The notes beneath the pieces are model-generated. The model was not told the DNA's origin. It saw only the letters and a list, made by a program, of their open reading frames with translations, and searched no databases. A program made the position numbers and the translations under genes. From Massilia agri (GTDB taxonomy: Bacteria > Pseudomonadota > Gammaproteobacteria > Burkholderiales > Burkholderiaceae_D), in contig NZ_JANUHA010000020.1 in NCBI RefSeq assembly GCF_024753255.1, positions 1-64,000 of the forward strand: a stretch of 64,000 bases of DNA. The letters run 5' to 3'. Shown here piece by piece: positions 16,521-25,076 of the stretch (position 1 is the stretch's first letter; the number at the start of each line of letters is the position of its first letter).

Positions 16521-16869
16521 ATGGGTTATGCTATACACTGCGTGTTCTTTCACTTGCCCGGTTGGCAGGATAGCATCTCGACCGTTTCCCCGGCTTTGTG
16601 GGCAGCGAGCGCGGTGGGCACCACGCGATCCACTTCTTCGACTATTCCGCGCTGGCCGCCATCCCCTTCAAGATCCTGGATGGCCTTGGCGCCCCTCCTT
16701 TCAAGGCCTTCCAGTTCGTGAACATGGCGGCGCTGGCCATCCTGGTGCTGGCCCTGTACCGCTTCAGCGGCACGGTCAGGCGCACGGTGTTCGCCACCCC
16801 TGCTCTTCCTCCTGTCCGGCGGCCTGCTGTATGCGAACTGGTGCAGCCCGAGTTCATGACCGCCAGCAA
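16521..16869 (+). pseudogene. remnant of a polytopic membrane protein, three frameshifts
   Basis: Protein-like sequence continues across three reading frames. First MGYAIHCVFFHLPGWQDS; then after a shift near 16580 RFPGFVGSERGGHHAIHFFD with AALAILVLALYRFSG, a clear membrane helix; then after a shift near 16800 LLFLLSGGLLYANWCSP; then after a shift near 16848 EFMTAS. Both ends are missing. The hydrophobic helix and the aromatic-rich loops suggest a polytopic membrane protein, perhaps a glycosyltransferase, but the family is not identified. No intact copy is in the window. Surrounding overlapping open frames are not genes. Confidence 0.55.
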
Positions 16870-16959
16870 GGGTGCGCACGGCTGGCGACCAGCCGTTTGC
16901 ACGCGCGGCCCGCAGGGGGTAAAAATGCACATGCGAACTGATCACTCGAAAGGACGAGC

Positions 16960-17238
16960 ATGGGGATTACCGTAAAGAACACGACGCCGGACACGACCAG
17001 GGTCATGCTGGTCGGGGAAATGATGGACGGCAGCTTCGACGCGAAGGTGATGGCGGAGACCGACGTGCCGTACACAAAGTACTGGGACAATGAACTGGAG
17101 CAGCGCATCGTCTACCTGCATCCCGATCCGGAACAGCTCCAGGCCATCGTCGCGGCACTGAACGAACGCCGCCTGTCGCTGGACGACCTGCAGAACTTCG
17201 GCGGCTCGGACGGCGGCAACTCCGAATTGCCGATCTGA
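16960..17238 (+). CDS. small hypothetical protein
   Basis: A 92-residue acidic soluble protein, unrecognised. It begins MGITVKNTTPDTTRVMLVGEMM and has a predicted beta-rich N-terminal half and a helical C-terminal half (DPEQLQAIVAALNERRLSLDDL). AAAGGACGAGC upstream gives a fair ribosome site for the ATG. Codon use is typical of the chromosome. It converges with the tyrosine recombinase gene, whose stop lies 11 bases away. Confidence 0.6.
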   Translation: MGITVKNTTPDTTRVMLVGEMMDGSFDAKVMAETDVPYTKYWDNELEQRIVYLHPDPEQLQAIVAALNERRLSLDDLQNFGGSDGGNSELPI

Positions 17239-17249
17239 GCCAGGCCGCC

Positions 17250-18416
17250 TCAGGGGAGCAGGCCGGCGCCCGAGCCGAGGATCTCGTCGTGCCGCTCGTG
17301 GTCGCGCTTGTGCAGGTAGGCAGCGGTGGTGGCGATGTTGGCGTGGCCGGCCGTGTCCTGCAGGGTCTTGAGCTGCACCCCGCTGTTGGCGTGGTTGGTC
17401 AGCATGCTGTGGCGTAGCCAGTGGGTCGAGGCCTGGCGCAGGCTGGCGGCGCTGTCTCCGTCCCCGAGGCTGGCGGCGTGCTCGGCCGCCGCCAGGAACA
17501 CCGCTTTCAGCGCCTCGGAAGCCGCTTCGTCCGTGATGGCTACCTGCCCTTCCCTGCGGCTCGAGAGCACCAGCGGGGTGCGGTCGGCGCGGCTGCCATG
17601 CGGCGGCAGACCGAAGGCCTGGCGATAGCTGCGGAAGGCATCGAGCATGCCGGGTGGTACCGGCAGGCGGCGCGGCTTGGCGCCCTTGCCCATCACGTCC
17701 AGCCACCAGCGCCCGTCGCCCTCGCTGTAGATGGCGCCCATGTTTGCGCCGACGATTTCGTTCAGGCGTGCTCCGGTCTGGGCGAAGGCGACCAGGAGAA
17801 AACGGTCGCGCTCGCGCCGGCGCATCGCCGCCGGAGTGTCGGCCGCCCGCTTCGACACCGCCTCGAGGGCGTAAGCGATAGCCTGCGGCGTCAGGTAGCG
17901 CGTGATGCGGCTGGTGTGCGGCGCGCGCACGTTGCGCACCAGGCGCGCCAGGTTGCGGCGCAGGTAGCCGGTCTGTTCCGCGTAGCCGAGCAGGCCCTTC
18001 ACGGCGATCATGGCCTGGCGCCGGCTCGCGTCCGACAGCGGCCCCGAGAACGGCCGGTAGCGCGGATCGTTGCGGGGCCACTTGGTGGCGCAGATCCAGT
18101 CGGGCGGCGGATTACGGATGAATTCCTTGTAGGCGTGCAGGTCGGCCAGCGTCAGCTGCTGGAAGGTCTTCTTCGCCTCTTCGCGGCACCAGGTGAGAAA
18201 ACGGTACAGCTCCTTCTGGGTGTTGGCGATCGAGCGCGGACTGAGTTCCCCATGGCCGATGTATTCGCGCGCGAGTTCCGCGTCGCTCTGTGCGCTCGTC
18301 ACCGGTTCAAGCCCGATCGGCCGGTAGACGCCGGCGCCGCGCACGCTGGCGGCGGCACGGTCTGCGCCATCTTCCTTGGCAGGCGGGTCGAGGTCGATGG
18401 GAAGGAAGGTCGGCAT
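17250..18416 (-). CDS. tyrosine recombinase / site-specific integrase
   Basis: A 388-residue tyrosine recombinase related in layout to the one at 1472. The core-binding domain covers about 45 to 165, with the same RPFSGPLSDASRRQA motif. The catalytic residues are all present: R217 in GARLNE, lysine hairpin GKGAK at 243 to 247, H332 and R335 in THWLRH, H358 in AGH, and Y367 in AYLHK. Codon use matches the GC-rich chromosome, so it is not a recent arrival with the Tn7-like element. It is not beside a tRNA gene and no att repeats were seen. Chromosomal orphan recombinases of this type are frequent in this group; the role is unknown. Confidence 0.82.
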   Translation of the reverse strand: MPTFLPIDLDPPAKEDGADRAAASVRGAGVYRPIGLEPVTSAQSDAELAREYIGHGELSPRSIANTQKELYRFLTWCREEAKKTFQQLTLADLHAYKEFIRNPPPDWICATKWPRNDPRYRPFSGPLSDASRRQAMIAVKGLLGYAEQTGYLRRNLARLVRNVRAPHTSRITRYLTPQAIAYALEAVSKRAADTPAAMRRRERDRFLLVAFAQTGARLNEIVGANMGAIYSEGDGRWWLDVMGKGAKPRRLPVPPGMLDAFRSYRQAFGLPPHGSRADRTPLVLSSRREGQVAITDEAASEALKAVFLAAAEHAASLGDGDSAASLRQASTHWLRHSMLTNHANSGVQLKTLQDTAGHANIATTAAYLHKRDHERHDEILGSGAGLLP

Positions 18417-18523
18417 ACATTACGCACACTGTGTTTTTGTACAGTATAGCAGCCCGGTTTGCCTCTTACCAAGCGCTTCGCGCTATAGTGGCGCTGCACA
18501 CGAATTTCCTTTCAGGAGCCACC

Positions 18524-18967
18524 ATGTCCCGCCAAGTACTCTCCCGCTTCGCCCTCGCATCCCTGCTCGCCCTGCCCTTCGCTGCCGGCGCCGCCAATCC
18601 GGTGATCGAGGTCTACAAGACCGCCACCTGCGGCTGCTGCAAGCAGTGGATCAAGCACCTGGAAGCGAACGGCTTCACGGTGAAGGCGCAGGACGTCGCG
18701 AATACGAGCGACTACCGCGCCAAGTTCGGCATCCCGGCCGACTACGGCTCCTGCCATACGGCCCGGGTGGGCGGCTATGCCGTCGAGGGCCACGTCCCCG
18801 CGAGCGACATCAAGCGGCTGCTGGCGGAAAAACCGCAGGCGCGCGGCCTGGCGGTGCCGGGCATGCCGATGGGTTCCCCGGGCATGGAAGGTCCGCGCAG
18901 CGATCCCTACGACGTGCTGCTGGTGAAGGAAGGCGGCAAGGCCGAGGTGTACCGGCAGGTGCGCTGA
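18524..18967 (+). CDS. DUF411 periplasmic metal-binding protein
   Basis: A 147-residue DUF411 protein. A signal peptide ends around residue 23 (AAGA). The hallmark CGCCKQW is at 36 to 42, in a thioredoxin-like context (IEVYKTATCGCC), followed by the conserved LEANGF, SCHTARV and YAVEGHVP motifs. Members are periplasmic and often sit with copper or other metal resistance genes, where they are thought to bind metal. None of those genes is adjacent here. CAGGAG upstream supports the ATG at 18524; the frame is open further upstream but antisense to the recombinase gene. Confidence 0.87.
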   Translation: MSRQVLSRFALASLLALPFAAGAANPVIEVYKTATCGCCKQWIKHLEANGFTVKAQDVANTSDYRAKFGIPADYGSCHTARVGGYAVEGHVPASDIKRLLAEKPQARGLAVPGMPMGSPGMEGPRSDPYDVLLVKEGGKAEVYRQVR

Positions 18968-19039
18968 CCACCAGCGAGGCGCGCGCGCCGATGTGCGCCA
19001 CTGCATGATAATCGGGTCAAGCGAACCTCAGGAGGCTCC

Positions 19040-19390
19040 ATGAACGACCCGAACCAGAACGACCCGTCCACGACGCTCGGCGTGGGCGGCGCCACCAGCG
19101 GCCAGCAGGGCGCGACCCCGGCCCACGAAACCCAGCAGGAAACCGGCGGCAGCGGCGGCGATGGCCTCACCCGCAACCAGGCCGGGGAAACGACGAATGC
19201 CCCGAGCGGCGCCCCGGTCGAGGGCCGCCCGCATACGGAAGCGCCCAGCAGCGCCATGACCAATGTCGGCCGCGGCCCGCAAGACACGCGGCCGAACCAG
19301 GCCGACCCGAACGCCCAGACCGGCGCCGGGCTCGGCACGCCGGAGACCGGCGGCAACCAGGACGCCTCCGACCTGCCGCCGCCGCGCTGA
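19040..19390 (+). CDS. low-complexity hydrophilic hypothetical protein
   Basis: A 116-residue protein made almost only of Gly, Ala, Pro, Thr, Asn, Gln and charged residues, with no hydrophobic core, so it is probably disordered. AGGAGG seven bases before the ATG is a strong ribosome site. Small disordered proteins like this are common in the group and often stress-related; a comparable short hydrophilic protein with a similar leader lies at 43816. No function can be assigned. It converges with the PNPOx gene, 3 bases away. Confidence 0.6.
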   Translation: MNDPNQNDPSTTLGVGGATSGQQGATPAHETQQETGGSGGDGLTRNQAGETTNAPSGAPVEGRPHTEAPSSAMTNVGRGPQDTRPNQADPNAQTGAGLGTPETGGNQDASDLPPPR

Positions 19391-19393
19391 GCC

Positions 19394-19894
19394 TTACATG
19401 CGGATGGTGCCGTGCTCGGCGTCGACATCCGGCGTCGAGCCGGTCACGGCCGCTTTCGCCATCGCGAACAGGCGCACCATCTTGCTGTCGTTCGAATCCC
19501 AGTACTCGGCCGCGTGCGGCATCACCCTCACCAGCACCACGTGCTCGTCTTCCGGGCCGGCCGGGAACCAGGCCTGGACCATGGGGTTCCACAGGGCCTT
19601 GATCTGCTTGCGGTCGACCACGCGCTCGGCCTGGCCGCTCACCGACACATAGGTACTGTCGTCGCTGTTGGCGAAGCTGACGTTGACTTCCGGCTCATGG
19701 GCGATGTTCTCCCACAGCTCGGTGGTGCTGCGGGTGTAGAACCACAGGCCGCCCTCCTGGTCGATCTGCTGGTTCGTCATCGGCTGGCTGACCAGGTGGC
19801 CACTGGCGTCGCGGGTGGTGAACATGGCGAAGCGCATCGAGCCGATCTTGCTCGACAGCGCGTCGGCGTGGTCGCGGTTGTAGGTGCTAGACAT
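19394..19894 (-). CDS. pyridoxamine 5'-phosphate oxidase-fold general stress protein
   Basis: A 166-residue split-barrel flavin-binding protein of the 'general stress protein 26' type. The family pattern is clear: MRFAMFTTRDASGHLVSQPM early, LWFYTRSTTELWENI and VNVSFANSDDSTYVSVSG in the barrel, then KALWNPMVQAWFPAGPED and VRVMPHAAEYWD. These proteins bind FMN or F420-like flavins; the true vitamin B6 oxidase PdxH is a different subgroup. Single gene, convergent with the low-complexity gene. Its position beside other stress-type genes suggests stress induction, but no promoter motif was assigned. Confidence 0.85.
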   Translation of the reverse strand: MSSTYNRDHADALSSKIGSMRFAMFTTRDASGHLVSQPMTNQQIDQEGGLWFYTRSTTELWENIAHEPEVNVSFANSDDSTYVSVSGQAERVVDRKQIKALWNPMVQAWFPAGPEDEHVVLVRVMPHAAEYWDSNDSKMVRLFAMAKAAVTGSTPDVDAEHGTIRM

Positions 19895-20053
19895 GGCATT
19901 CCTCGTTGTTGAGTCCAGCCCCGATGGTGCGGCCGCGCCTCGTGCCCGTCGGTGCGTCGCCGTACATTGACCTGGTCTTGTCCCTGAGGCCTTCCCCGGC
20001 GGGCAAGGTCAACATCGGCTATAGTGATGCCTCTGTACAAAATTGACATGCAC

Positions 20054-21682
20054 ATGAAATTTGACGTCGCTATTGTCGGCAGCGGTCTGGCCGGCCTGTC
20101 GGTGGCCCTGCACCTGGCGCAGACGCGCACGGTGGCAATCATCTCGAAACGCGAACTGCTCGACGGCGCGAGCAACTGGGCCCAGGGCGGCATCGCCGCG
20201 GTGCTCGATTCGGGCGACAGCCACGACCAGCACATCGCCGACACCCTGGTCGCGGGCGCCGGCCTGTGCGACGAGGCGGCCACCCGCTACATCGTCGAGA
20301 ACGGCCGCGCGGCGATCGAATGGCTGATCGAACAGGGCGTGCCTTTCACCCGCGATGCCTCGGCCGAGCTGGGCTTCCACCTGACCCGCGAGGGTGGCCA
20401 CAGCCAGCGCCGCATCATCCACGCGGCCGACGCCACCGGCCACGCGGTGCAGGTCACGCTGGAACAGAAGGTGCGCGCGCACCCGAACATCACCCTGTTC
20501 GAGCACCACTGCGCCATCGACGTCATCACCTCCGACAAGCTCACCGGCAAGGGCGTGCATGGCGGCGCGCCGCACATGGTGGGCCAGCCGCGCTGCTACG
20601 GCCTCTACGTGCAGGACGAACGCAACGGCAAGGTGCTCACCTTCGAGGCCGAGCATACCGTGCTCGCGACCGGCGGCGCCGGCAAGGTGTATCTGTACAC
20701 CACCAACCCCGACACCGCCACCGGCGACGGGATCGCCATGGCCTGGCGCGCCGGCTGCCGGGTCTCGAACATGGAATTCATCCAGTTCCACCCGACCTGC
20801 CTCTACCACCCCTACGCGAAATCCTTCCTGATCACCGAGGCGATCCGCGGCGAAGGGGGCCTGTTGAAGCTCCCGCCGGAAGCCGGACCGGCCGCCGGCA
20901 GGCGCTTCATGCTGGCCCATGACGAGCGCGGCGAACTGGCCCCGCGCGACGTGGTCGCCCGCGCCATCGACTTCGAGATGAAGAAGCGCGGCCTGGACTA
21001 CGTCCACCTCGACATCAGCCACCAGGACCCGGAATTCCTGAAGGAGCACTTCCCGACCATCTACGCCCGCTGCCTGGAGCTGGGCATCGACATCACGAAG
21101 GAAGCCATCCCCGTGGTGCCGGCCGTGCACTTCACCTGCGGCGGCATCGTCACCGACCTGGCGGGCCGCACCGACATCCCGGGCCTGTATGCCGTCGGCG
21201 AAACGGCCTGCACCGGCCTGCACGGCGCCAACCGCCTGGCCAGCAATTCCCTGCTCGAGTGCGTCGTGATCGGCCGCGCCTGCGCCCACCAGATCGCGGC
21301 GGCGCCCAAGATCGAGAACCCGCTGCTGCCGCCCTGGGACGAAAGCCGCGTCACCAATGCCGACGAAGAGGTTGTCATCGCCCACAACTGGGACGAGCTG
21401 CGCCGATTCATGTGGAACTACGTCGGCATCGTGCGCACCACCAAGCGCCTCGAGCGCGCCCAGCACCGCATCAAGCTGCTCAAGGAAGAGATCGACGAGT
21501 ACTACCGCAACTTCCGCATCACGCCGGACCTGCTCGAATTGCGCAACCTGGTCGAAGTCGCGGACCTGATCGTGAACAGCGCCCTGTCGCGCCACGAAAG
21601 CCGCGGCCTGCACTATTCGCGCGACTTCCCGGACACGCTGCCGAAAGCCCTGCCGAGCGTGCTCACGCCCGAGCGCCGCTGA
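20054..21682 (+). CDS. nadB: L-aspartate oxidase
   Basis: A 542-residue flavoprotein that oxidises L-aspartate to iminoaspartate, the first step of NAD synthesis from aspartate. The N-terminal FAD-binding GSGLAGLS (9 to 16) follows a beta strand. Other family marks are ASNWAQGGIAAVL, FTRD, FHPTCLY, FLITEAIRGEGG, VPAVHFTCGGIVTDL and GLHGANRLASNSLLEC, ending in the helical domain. Length matches E. coli NadB (540). ATGs at 20024, 20048 and 20054 are in frame; the last sits directly before the first strand and none has a clear ribosome site. nadC and nadA are about 4 kb away on the other strand. iminoaspartate is passed to NadA. Confidence 0.95.
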   Translation: MKFDVAIVGSGLAGLSVALHLAQTRTVAIISKRELLDGASNWAQGGIAAVLDSGDSHDQHIADTLVAGAGLCDEAATRYIVENGRAAIEWLIEQGVPFTRDASAELGFHLTREGGHSQRRIIHAADATGHAVQVTLEQKVRAHPNITLFEHHCAIDVITSDKLTGKGVHGGAPHMVGQPRCYGLYVQDERNGKVLTFEAEHTVLATGGAGKVYLYTTNPDTATGDGIAMAWRAGCRVSNMEFIQFHPTCLYHPYAKSFLITEAIRGEGGLLKLPPEAGPAAGRRFMLAHDERGELAPRDVVARAIDFEMKKRGLDYVHLDISHQDPEFLKEHFPTIYARCLELGIDITKEAIPVVPAVHFTCGGIVTDLAGRTDIPGLYAVGETACTGLHGANRLASNSLLECVVIGRACAHQIAAAPKIENPLLPPWDESRVTNADEEVVIAHNWDELRRFMWNYVGIVRTTKRLERAQHRIKLLKEEIDEYYRNFRITPDLLELRNLVEVADLIVNSALSRHESRGLHYSRDFPDTLPKALPSVLTPERR

Positions 21683-21722
21683 TTTTCCGATGCCGGCCCT
21701 TCACCGGGCCGGCCACCACGCC

Positions 21723-22622
21723 ATGAACCGCCCCGCCCTCACCCCGTCCACCGTCTTCCTCCTGACCGTTCCGCCCGTGCTGTGGGCCGGCAACGCCATC
21801 GTCGGCCGGCTGGTGCGCGACGCGGTGCCGCCGATGACGCTCAACCTGATCCGCTGGGTGATCGCGCTGGCCGTCTTGGCGCCGCTCGGGCGCGCCATGT
21901 TCAGGGACGGCAGTGGCGTGCTCGCCAACTGGCGGCGCTACGCCATGCTCGGCCTGCTGAGCGTGGGCCTGTACAACTCGCTGCAGTACCTGGCCCTGCA
22001 AAGCTCGACGCCGATCAACGTGACCCTGGTCGCCTCCGGCGTGCCGGTGTGGATGCTGCTGGTCGGGCGCCTGTTCTATGGCGTGCCGGTCAAGCGCAAG
22101 CAGGTCGTCGGCGCGCTGCTGTCCATCCTCGGCGTGCTGGTGGTGCTGTGCCGGGGCGACGTGCAGCAGCTGCTCGGCCTGCGCCTGGTGGTTGGCGACC
22201 TCTACATGATCCTCGCCACCATCGCCTGGTCCTTCTACAGCTGGATGCTGATGCAGCAGAAGGACGCGCCAGGCCTGCGGGCCGACTGGGCGGCCTTCCT
22301 GCTGGCCCAGGTGGGCTACGGCGTGCTGTGGTCGACCGCCCTGGCCGGCGGCGAATGGGCGCTGCAGGGCGTCGATATCGAGTGGAGCTGGTCGCTGGGG
22401 GCGGCGCTGCTGTATGTCGCCATCGGCCCGGCCATCCTGGCCATGCGCTGCTGGGGCGCCGGCGTGCAGCGCGCCGGCCCCAGCATCGGCGCCTTCTTCA
22501 TCAACCTCACGCCCCTGTTCACCGCGCTGCTGTCGTCCGCCTTCCTGGGCGAGGCGCCGCATCTCTACCACGTCCTGGCCTTCGGCATGATCGTCGGCGG
22601 CATCGCCGTCTCCGCCCGCTGA
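21723..22622 (+). CDS. DMT-superfamily EamA transporter
   Basis: A 299-residue inner-membrane protein with ten hydrophobic segments in two EamA repeats. First repeat: LLTVPPVLWAGNAIVGRLV to VVLCRGD; second repeat: GDLYMILATIAWSFYSWML to MIVGGIAVSAR. The WAGNAIVGR opening and SFYSWML start of the second half are typical. Family members export amino acids or metabolites; the substrate here is unknown. It follows nadB by 40 bases in the same direction, which may mean cotranscription, and precedes the Sir2 gene by 80 bases. The ATG at 21723 is chosen at the start of the first helix. Confidence 0.85.
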   Translation: MNRPALTPSTVFLLTVPPVLWAGNAIVGRLVRDAVPPMTLNLIRWVIALAVLAPLGRAMFRDGSGVLANWRRYAMLGLLSVGLYNSLQYLALQSSTPINVTLVASGVPVWMLLVGRLFYGVPVKRKQVVGALLSILGVLVVLCRGDVQQLLGLRLVVGDLYMILATIAWSFYSWMLMQQKDAPGLRADWAAFLLAQVGYGVLWSTALAGGEWALQGVDIEWSWSLGAALLYVAIGPAILAMRCWGAGVQRAGPSIGAFFINLTPLFTALLSSAFLGEAPHLYHVLAFGMIVGGIAVSAR

Positions 22623-22702
22623 GCTGTTCCGGTTCGGCCCGGAATCGTGTTCCTCCGCCGGCGGCGGGAATGTTACGATCCCAGCCAATGGAGGTTCGCA
22701 TC

Positions 22703-23596
22703 ATGGCAGCAGTATTATCCGTTCACGACCAGGCCGGCGCGCTGGCGGATTTCCTCGAGCGCCATCCGCGCACCCTGGTCCTGACAGGCGCAGGCCTGTC
22801 CACCGCCTCGGGCATTCCCGATTACCGCGACCGCGACGGCACGCGCCGCGGCCGCATGCCGATCCAGGGGCCGGAATTTCGCCGCTCGATCGAGGTGCAG
22901 CGCCGCTACTGGGCGCGCAGCATGGTCGGCTGGCCCATCATGGCGAAGGCGGCCCCGAATGCCGGCCACCGTGCGCTCGCCGCGCTGGAGAAAAGCGGCC
23001 GCTTCGGCTACCTCCTGACGCAGAACGTCGACGGCCTGCACCAGCAGGCCGGCAGCCTGGCCGTGCTCGAACTGCACGGCAATGTGCACAGCGTCGTCTG
23101 CCTGCACTGCAAGGCCCAGTTCCCGCGTGCTTTTGTGCAGACCCTGCTGAACGAGGCCAATCCAGAACTGGCGAACGTGCTGGCCACGCCACTCCCGGAT
23201 GGGGACGCCGCCATCGAGCCGGATTCCCTGGTCGACTTCCACCTGCCCGGCTGCATCCAATGCGGCGGCGCGCTTTCGCCGGATGTCGTATTCTTCGGCG
23301 ATGGCATCCCCGCGCCGCGCACCGCCTGCGCCCTGGCGCAGATGGAGGCGGCGGACGCCCTGCTGGTGGTGGGCTCGTCGCTGATGGTGTATTCGGGCTT
23401 CCGTTTCTGCCGCATGGCGGCCGAGAAGGGAAAGCCGATCGCAGCCCTGAACCTGGGCCGCACTCGTGCGGACGACATGATCGCACTCAAAATAGAAGAG
23501 TCGGCCGAGCGGCTGCTGCCGCGCGTCGCCGACCTGCTCCACGCGGAGGAGCCGGAGGAGTCGCACATTCAACTCGACCACAGGGGGATTTTGTGA
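22703..23596 (+). CDS. NAD-dependent Sir2-family deacylase (sirtuin)
   Basis: A 297-residue sirtuin that uses NAD to remove acyl groups from lysines. GAGLSTASGIPDYRDRDG at 29 to 46 forms the NAD loop, TQNVDGLH at 106 to 113 and catalytic H125 (LELHGNVH) follow, and the zinc is held by C133/C136 and C184/C187. VVGSSLMVYSG is the late NAD-ribose motif. Length is longer than CobB (about 240) and resembles the class seen in Burkholderiales. GGAGG at 22690 to 22694 fits the ATG at 22703 better than the ATG at 22688. The next gene starts at GTG overlapping this stop, so the two are coupled. Confidence 0.92.
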   Translation: MAAVLSVHDQAGALADFLERHPRTLVLTGAGLSTASGIPDYRDRDGTRRGRMPIQGPEFRRSIEVQRRYWARSMVGWPIMAKAAPNAGHRALAALEKSGRFGYLLTQNVDGLHQQAGSLAVLELHGNVHSVVCLHCKAQFPRAFVQTLLNEANPELANVLATPLPDGDAAIEPDSLVDFHLPGCIQCGGALSPDVVFFGDGIPAPRTACALAQMEAADALLVVGSSLMVYSGFRFCRMAAEKGKPIAALNLGRTRADDMIALKIEESAERLLPRVADLLHAEEPEESHIQLDHRGIL

Positions 23597-24636
23597 CCAA
23601 GCGCACCGCCTCGAATGCCGTATCCACCGCATCGCCCGGCCTGAAGGCCGGCGCCCTCCTCGCCGGCCTCGGGCTGGCTGCTTCATTCTTCTATGTCCGC
23701 GCGAAGACAAGCCAGGCGGAACGGGAACATCCGCCGCAAGGGCATTTCGTCGAGGTCGACGGGGTGCGCCTGCACTACCTGGAGCGCGGAAGCGGCCCCG
23801 TGCTCGTGCTCCTGCACGGCAACGGCGTCTATACCGAGGATTTCGTGACCAGCGGCCTGCTCGACCAGGCGGCCGCGCATTACCGCGTGATCGCCTTCGA
23901 CCGGCCGGGCTTCGGCTACAGCGACCGCCCGCGCACGACCATCTGGACGCCGGACAAGCAGGCCACCCTGTTGCACAAGGCGCTGGAGCAGATCGGGGTC
24001 GAGTCGGCCATCGTGCTCGGCCATTCCTGGGGCACGATGGTGGCGCTGGCCATGGGCTTGCAGCAGCCGGATGTCGTGCGCGGCCTGGTGCTGCTGTCGG
24101 GCTACTACTACCCCAGCGCACGGCTCGATGCGGTGGCGATCTCGCCGCCGGCCGTGCCGGTGATCGGCGACATGATGCGCTACACCGTCTCGCCCCTGTT
24201 CTCGCGCCTGATGTGGCCGGGATTGACGAAGAGAGTGTTCTCTCCGCGGCGCGTGGACGAGCGTTTCGACCGCTTTCCGGTCTGGATGGCCCTGCGGCCC
24301 AAACAGCTGCGCGCCAGCGCGGCGGAAAGCGCGCTCATGGTGCCGGCGGCGATCTCGCTGTCGAGAAGGTATGCGGAACTGAAGGTGCCGGTCGTGATCC
24401 TCGCCGGGACCCAGGACAAGATCGTGGACTGCGGACACAACTCGGAACGGCTGCACGAGCGCCTTCCCGACAGCCGGATCGAGCTCGCGCCGGGGGTCGG
24501 CCACATGACGCACTATGCGCACCCGGAAAAGGTGATGGCGGCGATCGACGAGATCGCCGCCCAGGTGGGAGAGCCGCTGCATCGGCGCACGCCGGAAGCG
24601 GAAGCGCTGGCCAGGGCCAGCGAAAGCGGGGTCTGA
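23593..24636 (+). CDS. membrane-anchored alpha/beta hydrolase
   Basis: A 347-residue alpha/beta hydrolase. One N-terminal hydrophobic segment (about 20 to 34) anchors it in the membrane or acts as a signal. HGNGVYTED forms the oxyanion region, S145 in GHSWG is the nucleophile, D in GTQDKIVD and H in GVGHMTHY complete the triad. The start is GTG 23593, overlapping the sirtuin stop as GTGA; no other start keeps the N-terminal helix. A weak GGGGGA precedes it. The substrate is unknown; epoxide hydrolase, haloalkane dehalogenase-like or esterase functions are all possible. A cloverleaf-like repeat follows the stop by 9 bases. Confidence 0.85.
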   Translation: MTKRTASNAVSTASPGLKAGALLAGLGLAASFFYVRAKTSQAEREHPPQGHFVEVDGVRLHYLERGSGPVLVLLHGNGVYTEDFVTSGLLDQAAAHYRVIAFDRPGFGYSDRPRTTIWTPDKQATLLHKALEQIGVESAIVLGHSWGTMVALAMGLQQPDVVRGLVLLSGYYYPSARLDAVAISPPAVPVIGDMMRYTVSPLFSRLMWPGLTKRVFSPRRVDERFDRFPVWMALRPKQLRASAAESALMVPAAISLSRRYAELKVPVVILAGTQDKIVDCGHNSERLHERLPDSRIELAPGVGHMTHYAHPEKVMAAIDEIAAQVGEPLHRRTPEAEALARASESGV

Positions 24637-24645
24637 AAGGTTTTT

Positions 24646-24745
24646 GTAGGGTGGTCGGCTTCGCCGACCGCGCGTTCAACTCCCGGAGGCATGGTGGAGA
24701 CGCATGCCGTAGTTGAACGCGTGGGCGCAGGAGCGCCCACCCTAC
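24646..24745. repeat. cloverleaf-like nested inverted repeat (REP/MITE-like)
   Basis: One outer stem and several inner stems are perfect. Outer: GTAGGGTGG (24646) with CCACCCTAC (24737). Arm 1: GGTCGGC-TTC-GCCGACC at 24653 to 24669. Middle: CGCGTTCAACT (24671) with AGTTGAACGCG (24711), enclosing GGCATG (24688) and CATGCC (24703). Arm 3: TGGGCGC-AGGA-GCGCCCA at 24722 to 24739. It fills the gap between two convergent genes. Similar dispersed palindromes with a GTAGGGTGG edge occur in related genomes as far as I recall; no second copy was seen in this window. Confidence 0.75.
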
Positions 24746-24752
24746 GTGGGCG

Positions 24753-25076
24753 TCAGCCCTTGATCACGTACTTGATCACGATCCCTGCGGTCAGGGCGAC
24801 GAAGATCACGAGCGACAGGCCGCCATGCAGCATCGGCGTGCCGATCGACACCTGGGACGTGCGCGGGTCGAGCTCCATGCGCATGGCCTTGCCGAACATG
24901 ACCGGCCGCAGGAAGCCCCGCACGCCCACCAGCACCATGCCGATGCCGAAGCACAGGTCGGCCGTGTTGCTGGTCTGCAGGCCGTTGGACAGCGTCGGCA
25001 GGCCGAGCAGCAGCCCGAACACCAGCCACAGGACGCGCGCGCCCGTGGCGATACGTACTCTGCTCCAGTCCATCAT
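24753..25076 (-). CDS. small membrane protein of the nad operon
   Basis: A 107-residue protein with three hydrophobic helices: VLWLVFGLLLGLPTL, LCFGIGMVLVGVRGFL and LSLVIFVALTAGIVIKYVI. It begins MMDWSRV, ATG overlapping the nadC stop as ATGA, so it is translated with nadC and is the last gene of the ybiT-nadA-nadC operon. No family was recognised. The connection with NAD synthesis may be only positional. Two adjacent ATG codons are available (25076, 25073). Confidence 0.75.
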   Translation of the reverse strand: MMDWSRVRIATGARVLWLVFGLLLGLPTLSNGLQTSNTADLCFGIGMVLVGVRGFLRPVMFGKAMRMELDPRTSQVSIGTPMLHGGLSLVIFVALTAGIVIKYVIKG

